A stretch of DNA of 12,318 nt from the NCBI GenBank assembly GCA_900544995.1, contig UQXC01000059.1, positions 1 to 12,318 on the forward strand, written 5' to 3'. Below the pieces are notes generated by a model. The model saw only the letters and a list, made by a program, of their open reading frames with translations, did no database searches and was not told where the DNA came from. Positions 7,169 to 12,318 of this stretch are shown here, piece after piece (position 1 is the stretch's first letter; each line of letters opens with the position of its first letter). The DNA comes from an uncultured Collinsella sp. Its GTDB lineage: Bacteria; Actinomycetota; Coriobacteriia; Coriobacteriales; Coriobacteriaceae. The position numbers were made by a program, and so were the translations under genes.

Positions 7169-7987
7169 ATGGCAGAAATGACGCTTGAGGGTGTGGACGC
7201 TCGTCCCGAGGACTCTGCGTTTGCCCTTGGCCGCGTGCATTCAATCGAGACGATGGGAACGGTCGACGGACCCGGCATCCGCTTTGTGGTGTTTGTTCAG
7301 GGCTGTCCCATGCGCTGCGCGTATTGCCACAATCCCGATACCTGGTCGGTCAACGGCGGCACGATGGTGACCGTCGAGCACCTCATGGATGAGTTCCAGA
7401 GTAACCACGAGTTCTATCGCAGCGGCGGAATTACGGTTTCGGGCGGCGAGCCGCTTCTGCAGCCCGAGTTTTTGGCCGACCTGTTCCGTGCAATGCACAA
7501 CAACCCCGATGGTCGTGTGCATACCTGCCTGGATAGCTGTGGCTACGCCTTCGACCCTCAGTATCCCGAGAAGTTCGATGCCGTGCTCAACGAGACCGAC
7601 ATGGTACTGCTCGATATTAAGCATGCCGACCCGGTCGAGCATAAAAAGCTGACCGGTTGTGATCCCGCACGCATCCTGGCGTTTGGCGATGAGCTTGCAC
7701 GTCGCAAGATCAAGGTCGTTATCCGCCACGTGGTGGTGCCGGGCATTACCGACACGGTGGAGGAGTGCGAGGCACTCGGTCGTCTGATCGCTCCATGGCA
7801 CAACGTGGTGGGTTTGGAGATGCTGCCGTATCATACGATGGGTGTCGTCAAGTACGAGCAACTGGGCATTCCCTATAAGCTCGAGGGCGTGCCCCAGATG
7901 GATACCGCGCGCATGCCCGAGCTGCGCAACGCCGTCATGACGGGCATGAAAAAGCGCCGCGCCGAACTCAAAAACGCCATCGGCTAG
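7169..7987 (+). CDS. pflA: pyruvate formate-lyase activating enzyme (radical SAM)
   Basis: This 272-residue cytoplasmic protein is of PFL-AE size. It uses a 4Fe-4S cluster and S-adenosylmethionine to place the glycyl radical on pyruvate formate-lyase, enabling anaerobic conversion of pyruvate to formate and acetyl-CoA. The cluster motif is CPMRCAYC (Cys46, Cys50, Cys53), followed by HNPDTW as in PflA proteins. The SAM-binding GGE motif lies at 92-94 in TVSGGEPLLQPEF. ETMGTVDGPGIRFVVFVQGC upstream of the cluster is the PFL-AE signature. The start is taken at 7169; AAGGAGAGGCAAGG lies 9-22 bases upstream, and the frame continues further 5' but without family-like sequence. No pflB is present in the window, so the partner must be elsewhere. 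Activase of another glycyl radical enzyme is less likely, because those usually carry extra ferredoxin-like Cys clusters missing here. Confidence 0.92.
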   Translation: MAEMTLEGVDARPEDSAFALGRVHSIETMGTVDGPGIRFVVFVQGCPMRCAYCHNPDTWSVNGGTMVTVEHLMDEFQSNHEFYRSGGITVSGGEPLLQPEFLADLFRAMHNNPDGRVHTCLDSCGYAFDPQYPEKFDAVLNETDMVLLDIKHADPVEHKKLTGCDPARILAFGDELARRKIKVVIRHVVVPGITDTVEECEALGRLIAPWHNVVGLEMLPYHTMGVVKYEQLGIPYKLEGVPQMDTARMPELRNAVMTGMKKRRAELKNAIG

Positions 7988-8251
7988 CGAGCCATTTTCG
8001 CTCCCCAAAGGCACTCATTGGGGACAGACTTAAATGAGTGCCCCTGGGCACCAAGTTGATTGCCAAAGAGCCCCGTCCTAAAAAGACTGCTCTCTGGGTT
8101 GCGGTGAGATGCGCAACAGAATCGTGCCATTTGGATAAATACGCTTGTGGTATCTTTAAAGACACCTTAAACGCTGCTGAATATCTTTGGAAAGAAATGC
8201 CTGCTCGGTATCATGCTGCTCGTATATAAACGGTGGCAGTCAGGAGACCAC
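7988..8251 (+). other. intergenic region with a palindromic element
   Basis: About 260 bp between pflA and the serine hydrolase. The first part holds the REP-like palindrome described separately (8003-8042). The rest has no convincing gene: a 63-codon frame from 8038 to 8229 begins inside the palindrome, has no ribosome site and shows no family resemblance. Possible -10 elements are TATCTT (8151-8156) and TATATAAA (8223-8230), both without good -35 partners. The second would start transcription only about 15 bp ahead of the GTG start codon. Confidence 0.45.
8003..8042. repeat. REP-like palindrome with two mutually exclusive stems
   Basis: GGCACTCATT (8010-8019) and AATGAGTGCC (8033-8042) form a perfect 10-bp inverted repeat around a 13-base loop containing GGGGACAGACTT. 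An alternative stem pairs CCCCAA (8003-8008) with TTGGGG (8018-8023) and would compete with it. The GGGGACAGAC core flanked by short inverted repeats resembles REP elements linked to RAYT (Y1 transposase) proteins. It lies 22 bp after pflA and has no T-run, so it is a poor terminator. Only one copy is present here, so repetitiveness is unproven. Confidence 0.45.
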
Positions 8252-9349
8252 GTGCGAAACATCGCATCGCGGGACGAGTATGTGCCGCAGCATGGCAGCA
8301 GATATAAGACGAAGGGCACGTCTTCGCGTGGCCTTGCCGGCGCTCGCATCCGCGTGAGGAAGATTGCCGCTATTGGGATGCTAACGTCGGCGGTTATTAT
8401 CCTCGGAATTACCGTTGAAACCTACGCCTCGGAGCGAACGGGGCGCCCAGATGCGTCAACGGTACAGCTGCAAAACGAGAAGGTTTCAAAGTCCAAAGCG
8501 TCGGCAGATCTCAAGACGAGACTTTCGAAGGCGGACTTCAACGATATCCCTTCGAGTGATACCGTTCAGACCTTCTCGTTGGTGGATAAGAAGATTCCTG
8601 CCTTGGAGGATGAGAGCCTTGCTTCGCTCCAGGATGCCCTGAGCCGGGCGCAGGAGCTGGGTGAAGTGGGCGTAGTGTTCTACGACCTATCGAGCGGTAG
8701 AGGCGTGACGTATAACGCCGATGTCGAGGTGTATGGAGCGAGCAGTTACAAGGCGCTGTATGCGCTCTATATTTGCGAGACGTTGGTCGAATCGGGTCAG
8801 GTGTCGCTCGATTGGCCTTTAGCCACGTATGGTGGTTACAGTATGGGCTGGCAGGCGGCGCGCGACCTGATCGAGACCGCGGTCGTTAATTCGGATAACG
8901 ATTCGTTTATTGCGTTACGCGCGGCGTTTGACCATGATGGCTATGAGGATTGGATTGCCAATCTGGGTGTTGATGACGAAACGGCACTGGATCCGATGAG
9001 CGATTTTCCGACCTACTGCCCGCGCACTTCTGCGAGGTTATGGCGTGAGATGAGCGAGTATCTGAGCATGGATACCGAGACTTCACAGTGGTTGTCGGGC
9101 CTTCTGACATCAACATCGCGCTCGTTTATTCGCGATGGCATTGCGGACGAGCAGGTTTTGGTGCGCAACAAGGCAGGCTGGATTAGCGAGGATGGTTACT
9201 ATTCGACATGCGATGCAGGCCTCATCGACATCGATGGCCGTACCTATGTCATGAGCGTCATGACATCGATGCCATGGAGTGATCGTTCGAGCGAGGTTAC
9301 GGCCGCGATTGCAAAGGCTCTGTTTGATACGCGAGCTGCACTGGCTTAG
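8252..9349 (+). CDS. membrane-anchored class A beta-lactamase-like serine hydrolase
   Basis: This protein has 365 residues from the GTG start. A basic N-terminus (1-37) is followed by a hydrophobic segment (about 38-55) and TYA-S, which could be a signal-peptidase site or simply the end of an anchor. A Ser/Lys-rich linker (60-115) leads to a serine-hydrolase domain (about 125-360). Catalytic motifs are S164-S-Y-K167 (SxxK), S214-D-N216 (SDN) and K307-A-G309 in place of KTG. No clear ExxLN omega-loop motif is present; E243-x-x-L-D247 is the nearest candidate. The start is GTG 8252 because AGGAG lies 5 bases upstream; an ATG at 8213 in the same frame has no such site. It should act outside the membrane, on peptidoglycan peptides or beta-lactams. 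Many members of this family are not resistance enzymes, so I do not call it a beta-lactamase. Confidence 0.82.
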   Translation: MRNIASRDEYVPQHGSRYKTKGTSSRGLAGARIRVRKIAAIGMLTSAVIILGITVETYASERTGRPDASTVQLQNEKVSKSKASADLKTRLSKADFNDIPSSDTVQTFSLVDKKIPALEDESLASLQDALSRAQELGEVGVVFYDLSSGRGVTYNADVEVYGASSYKALYALYICETLVESGQVSLDWPLATYGGYSMGWQAARDLIETAVVNSDNDSFIALRAAFDHDGYEDWIANLGVDDETALDPMSDFPTYCPRTSARLWREMSEYLSMDTETSQWLSGLLTSTSRSFIRDGIADEQVLVRNKAGWISEDGYYSTCDAGLIDIDGRTYVMSVMTSMPWSDRSSEVTAAIAKALFDTRAALA

Positions 9350-9427
9350 CGTGTTCGTTTGGCGAGGTCAAACAAAATGCTGGTACCATACCTTGGTTGA
9401 GAATTTCGTATAGGTTTGGGGAATGGT

Positions 9428-10168
9428 ATGGCTACCATCGCGATTATCGGTGCGCTCGAAAAAGAGATCATGCAGATTAAGGAAGAGCTGAGCGACGTTT
9501 GCGAGGCACGGGAGGCAGGCTTGACCGTTGTGAGCGGTGAGCTCGACGGCCTGACAGTTGTCGCCACAACGGCGGGCATGGGCACGGTGAACGCCGCCGC
9601 TGCAACACAGCACCTCATTAGCAAGTATGCTCCGCAGGCTGTTGTGTTTTCGGGCATTGCGGGCGGTTTGAACCCCAAGCTCCATATCGACGACGTGGTC
9701 ATTGGCAAACGCCTACGCTATCTGGATACCGATACCGCGCTTATCGCCGAGTCCGCACCGGGGCTCGAGGAGTTTGGCTCGACGCCCGCGCTGGTCGATA
9801 TTGCCGCCGACGTGCTTGCTGAGCGTGGGTTTGTTGACGCTTCGGCAAATGCAGTCGCTTCGAATGAGGGCACCAAGCAGTTCCTGGTCGGCACGATTGC
9901 CACGGGTAACCGCTTTGTGACGGGCGCCACCATGCGCAACGACGCTATCGAGGCGACGCATGCCGATTGTGTCGGCATGGAGGGCGCGGCAATTGCCCAT
10001 GTCGCAACCAAAAATGGTGTCGATTGCCTGGTGTTGCGCGCTATCAGCGATAATTGTGACGAGGCGTACGATGCAATTTGCGAGCGCGAGTTCGATCTGT
10101 TCGAGTACGCGCGTGTTGCAAGTGACATCACGCTCGATATCGTCCGCCGCATTGCCGCTGCGCAATAG
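9428..10168 (+). CDS. mtnN: 5'-methylthioadenosine/S-adenosylhomocysteine nucleosidase
   Basis: This 246-residue cytoplasmic enzyme removes adenine from methylthioadenosine and S-adenosylhomocysteine, recycling SAM by-products in the methyl cycle and methionine salvage. The family pattern is clear: IIGALEKEIMQIKEEL at the N-terminus with the conserved Glu13, the GTVNAAAATQ segment (52-61), SGIAGGLNPKLHIDDVVIG (75-93), the GMEGAA substrate site (Glu185), and RAISDNCD with the catalytic aspartate Asp208. The start is ATG 9428, with GGGGAATGG just upstream; an in-frame TTG at 9416 is less likely. It lies 78 bp after the serine hydrolase and 38 bp before engB, so co-transcription with engB is plausible. 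It is slightly longer than the roughly 230-residue enterobacterial enzyme. Confidence 0.93.
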   Translation: MATIAIIGALEKEIMQIKEELSDVCEAREAGLTVVSGELDGLTVVATTAGMGTVNAAAATQHLISKYAPQAVVFSGIAGGLNPKLHIDDVVIGKRLRYLDTDTALIAESAPGLEEFGSTPALVDIAADVLAERGFVDASANAVASNEGTKQFLVGTIATGNRFVTGATMRNDAIEATHADCVGMEGAAIAHVATKNGVDCLVLRAISDNCDEAYDAICEREFDLFEYARVASDITLDIVRRIAAAQ

Positions 10169-10206
10169 CGCGTCTATTTGTAAGAACCTACGACCAAGGA
10201 GTGTCC

Positions 10207-10797
10207 ATGGCCGATTCCATTAACTACCAGCTTGCCAAGTTTGTCGCCAGCTACGGCAAAGTTTCGCAGATTCCCGAGTCCACCTGTCCCGAGGTGAGCT
10301 TTGTGGGCCGCTCCAACGTGGGCAAGTCGTCCATCATGAACAAACTCTTTGGCCGCAAGAACCTGGTGAAGGTTTCGAGTACGCCGGGCAAGACGAGCAA
10401 CATCAACTTCTTTGAGGCCGACGACGTGCACTTTGTGGACCTGCCGGGCTACGGTTTTGCCCGCCGTTCCAAGGCCGAGCGCGACCGTTGGGCTGAGCTT
10501 ATTGGCGACTTCTTCGACTCCGAACGCAGCTTTAACTTGGTTGTCTCGCTGGTGGACATTCGTCACGACCCCAGCAAGCTCGACCACGACATGATTGACT
10601 ACCTGCAGGGCAACGAATTCAACTTTATCGTCTGTCTCACCAAGGCCGACAAGCTCAGCCGCACCCAACAGGCCCGCCAAGCCGCGGCCATCAAAAAGCA
10701 ACTCAACGTCCCGGCCGAGAATGTCATCATCACGAGCTCCCAAACCGGCACAGGCATCGACGAACTCAAAAAACGCATCGCCGAGGCCTGCCTCTAG
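10207..10797 (+). CDS. engB: ribosome biogenesis GTPase EngB/YsxC/YihA
   Basis: This 196-residue GTPase takes part in large-subunit ribosome assembly and is essential in many bacteria. The G motifs appear in order: G1 GRSNVGKS (34-41), G2 STPGKT region (58-63), G3 DLPGYG (78-83), G4 TKAD (145-148) and the G5-like SSQTGTG near the C-terminus. The short length and the FVGRSNVGKS and VDLPGYGFA signatures are diagnostic of EngB. The start ATG 10207 has AAGGAG (10196-10201) 5 bases upstream; a GTG at 10201 overlaps that site. It follows mtnN by 38 bp. The accessory module begins straight after it. Confidence 0.95.
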   Translation: MADSINYQLAKFVASYGKVSQIPESTCPEVSFVGRSNVGKSSIMNKLFGRKNLVKVSSTPGKTSNINFFEADDVHFVDLPGYGFARRSKAERDRWAELIGDFFDSERSFNLVVSLVDIRHDPSKLDHDMIDYLQGNEFNFIVCLTKADKLSRTQQARQAAAIKKQLNVPAENVIITSSQTGTGIDELKKRIAEACL

Positions 10798-10833
10798 TAA
10801 ATGTTCTGACAGCCAATAGTTTGTATCTGACCG

Positions 10834-10878
10834 TATCACCCCAGTGATAGTTATTGGTAAACTATCACTGGGGTGATA
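10834..10878. promoter_or_regulatory. perfect 19-bp inverted repeat formed by two facing operator-like palindromes
   Basis: TATCACCCCAGTGATAGTT (10834-10852) and its exact reverse complement (10860-10878) surround the 7-base spacer ATTGGTA. Each arm contains its own palindrome, TATCAC-CCCA-GTGATA (10834-10849) and TATCAC-TGGG-GTGATA (10863-10878), with centres 29 bp apart. This fits two dimer sites for a DNA-binding regulator on nearly the same helix face. It ends 19 bp before the toxin-like gene start. A candidate -35 TTGTAT (10821-10826) lies just upstream and GATAGT (10846-10851) could be a -10, but with a long 19-bp spacer. There is no T-run after it, which argues against an engB terminator. 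Binding by the XRE protein of the module is inferred. Confidence 0.7.
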
Positions 10879-10897
10879 TTTGCTATGGGAGGCCAAA

Positions 10898-11581
10898 ATG
10901 GAGCTATGGCATGGGTCGGAGGTTGTTGTCGAGCATCCGTCGCTGGATAAATGCAGGCGGTTTAACGATTATGGGCGCGGTTTTTATTGCACACCGCATG
11001 AGGAAATGGCGATGGAGTGGGCATGTCGGACCGAATCGGACGGCATCGCGAATCGATACGAACTCGATATGGATGGTCTTTCCATTTTGGATTTAGAGTC
11101 CGGTGATTACTCAATTCTCAATTGGCTTGCAGTTTTGGCGAACAATAGAGAGTTCAATGTCTCGACGCCGCTGGCGCGTGAAGGACTTCGTTTTTTGCTC
11201 GACAACTGCCTAATCGATATTTCGAAATATGACGTTATTCGAGGTTACCGTGCTGATGACTCATATTTTTCGTTTGCGAGACAGTTCGTTAACGGCATGA
11301 TTTCGCTTAGACAATTGCAGCGTATTATGCACTTGGGAGATTTGGGCATCCAATATGCTCTTATGAGTGAGCGCGCGTTCTCAGCAATTACATTCTGTGA
11401 TTGGAGCCTGGCATTGGGGTCTGAGTATCATCCCAAGCGTTTTGAGCGAGAGCAAAGCGCTCGGCGTAAGTACTTGGACACGGTAAACGGATTCGATTCC
11501 GAAGGTATTGACATTCGAGATTTAATGGCGGGGAGGGTTGATTTAAATGATCCAAGAGTTAACGGATTGTGGACCGAGTAG
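10898..11581 (+). CDS. DUF3990-family protein, ADP-ribosyltransferase-like putative toxin
   Basis: This 227-residue protein shows the DUF3990 pattern. The N-terminal LWHGS (His5) and DYGRGFYCTPHEEMAMEWA (Tyr30) correspond to the His and Tyr of the ART fold. The motif IQYALMSERAFSAITF (Gln152, Glu158) corresponds to the third, Gln/Glu-containing motif. The ART link is from family knowledge, and the exact third catalytic residue is uncertain. DYSILNWLAVLANNREF and YDVIRGYRADDSYF with FVNGMIS are also typical of the family. If active it would modify a cytoplasmic target with ADP-ribose; the target is unknown. ATG 10898 is chosen as start because GGGAGG ends 5 bases before it; a TTG at 10880 overlaps the operator edge. 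It lies under the double operator and overlaps the next gene by 35 bp. By eye it is more A+T-rich than engB, suggesting transfer. Confidence 0.75.
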   Translation: MELWHGSEVVVEHPSLDKCRRFNDYGRGFYCTPHEEMAMEWACRTESDGIANRYELDMDGLSILDLESGDYSILNWLAVLANNREFNVSTPLAREGLRFLLDNCLIDISKYDVIRGYRADDSYFSFARQFVNGMISLRQLQRIMHLGDLGIQYALMSERAFSAITFCDWSLALGSEYHPKRFEREQSARRKYLDTVNGFDSEGIDIRDLMAGRVDLNDPRVNGLWTE

Positions 11582-12245
11582 AACTTATCCCGTCTATTAT
11601 CTTGAAGACGCAATGAACAACCTCGGCGACTGCTTTGACTATGCCGTAAACGACTATGGTGCAGAAGGATCAGAAGTTGCGGAGCTCTTTTGCCTAAGTG
11701 GTGTAGCTCGTGAATTTGAGCGCGGAAACGCATGGGTCGTATCGGGAAAATCGGGTGTTGAGCTGTTCGCGCTCATTGCTGAAAGGTCGGGTTATCAGGC
11801 CGGGCCTATGCCGGATTGTGCCTATCGATTTGAGAAGACGCCAGAATATTGGGCAGGCTGGATATTGGCATTCCTTCAGTGGCGCCTGGGGGAGTCGTTC
11901 GAAGACCTATTGCATGTTGTCCCGTTCGATACGCTTTGCAGCATGTACTACCCCTGGCACGAAGCCTCGGAGGAGCGCGTAGCGCGCCTCGTCTGCGACA
12001 TGGCGAAGAAAGCACCTCGTCAAACCAAACTGGCGCTGGCAAGAAGGAGGCTCAAGAAAACCCAACAAGACCTGGCATACGAATCGGGCGTATCGCTCCG
12101 CTCGATCCAAATGTACGAACAGCGCCAGAGAAACATCAATGAAGCTTCGGTTACAAGCGTAAGAGCCATAGCAAAAGCCCTCCACTGCAACATCGAAGAC
12201 CTCCTAGAACCAGTCTTCGAATACAAAGAAACCAGCGCCGCCTAA
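11547..12245 (+). CDS. putative antitoxin: DUF3791-like region plus middle domain plus XRE HTH
   Basis: This 232-residue protein appears to have three parts. Residues about 14-83 (including DCFDYAVNDYG, GSEVAELFCLSGV and VELFALIAERSG) resemble the small DUF3791 proteins often found beside DUF3990 genes. Residues about 92-155 contain TPEYWAGWILAFLQWRLGESFEDL and MYYPWHEAS, a pattern I recall from HTH proteins in gut bacteria. Residues about 160-222 are an XRE-type helix-turn-helix (LKKTQQDLAYESGVSLRSIQ, then AIAKALHCNIEDLLE). The start ATG 11547 has GGAGG (11532-11536) 10 bases upstream inside the preceding gene, so translation is probably coupled; an ATG at 11613 would remove part of the first domain. 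It likely neutralises the toxin-like partner and represses the operon by binding the upstream palindromes. The HTH is certain; the other domain assignments are from memory of family patterns. Confidence 0.72.
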   Translation: MIQELTDCGPSRTYPVYYLEDAMNNLGDCFDYAVNDYGAEGSEVAELFCLSGVAREFERGNAWVVSGKSGVELFALIAERSGYQAGPMPDCAYRFEKTPEYWAGWILAFLQWRLGESFEDLLHVVPFDTLCSMYYPWHEASEERVARLVCDMAKKAPRQTKLALARRRLKKTQQDLAYESGVSLRSIQMYEQRQRNINEASVTSVRAIAKALHCNIEDLLEPVFEYKETSAA

Positions 12246-12318
12246 ACCAAGCACACAGCCGATGCCCGCCTCTAGGAAGTGCTCCAGCCTAGCAAGAGCC
12301 CCTACCAATAAAAAGCCA
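12246..12318 (+). other. end of window, no feature seen
   Basis: The 73 bases after the HTH gene contain no convincing gene start, hairpin with T-run or promoter. Confidence 0.5.

Noticed and set aside
8038..8229. 63-codon frame upstream of the serine hydrolase
   Set aside because: Starts within the REP-like palindrome, lacks a ribosome site and shows no similarity I recognise.
10834..10878. Inverted repeat as intrinsic terminator of engB
   Set aside because: No T-run on either side, and the nested palindromes next to an HTH-encoding operon favour an operator; a secondary effect on transcription remains possible.
1..12318. CRISPR arrays, tRNA or rRNA genes, insertion sequences
   Set aside because: No regularly spaced repeats, no cloverleaf-like sequences and no transposase gene were seen on either strand.

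Overview
The window looks like part of the chromosome of a gut Coriobacteriia actinobacterium, most probably Collinsella or a close relative. This rests on the moderately high G+C, C/G-ending codons, TAGAAT-type -10 boxes and the gene content; it is an inference, because there is no rRNA or other marker gene here. All recognisable genes lie on the + strand.

Region 1 (about 1-5850) is a sucrose/fructoside utilisation locus. A LacI-family repressor comes first. It is followed by an atypical GH32-like glycosidase, a sucrose-type PTS EIIBC permease and a canonical GH32 sucrose-6-phosphate hydrolase. The PTS protein would import and phosphorylate the sugar, and the cytoplasmic GH32 enzymes would release fructose from the phosphorylated product. 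Four near-identical boxes (AAACGNTTGACATAT-like) lie in front of the repressor gene and in front of the first hydrolase. Several embed a TTGACA -35 hexamer, which gives a simple model of repression and autoregulation. A strong hairpin separates the permease from the second hydrolase.

Region 2 (about 5850-10800) holds housekeeping and accessory single genes: a DegV-family (FakB-like) fatty-acid-binding protein behind a promoter and hairpin leader, a pyruvate formate-lyase activating enzyme with no pflB beside it, a membrane-anchored class A beta-lactamase-like serine hydrolase, an MTA/SAH nucleosidase and the GTPase EngB/YsxC. The gap at 7988-8251 contains a REP-like palindrome.

Region 3 (about 10800-12245) is the most interesting part: a two-gene, apparently self-regulated toxin-antitoxin-like module. 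The first gene encodes a DUF3990 protein with ADP-ribosyltransferase-like His/Tyr/Gln-Glu motifs. The second overlaps it by 35 bp and encodes a three-part protein: an N-terminal DUF3791-like segment, a middle segment with an EYWAGW motif, and a C-terminal XRE helix-turn-helix. In front of the pair is a perfect 19-bp inverted repeat whose arms are themselves palindromic (TATCAC-N4-GTGATA), so it reads as two operator sites facing each other. By eye the first part of the module is more A+T-rich than its neighbours, which suggests horizontal acquisition.

All calls come from reading motifs; no database search was possible.
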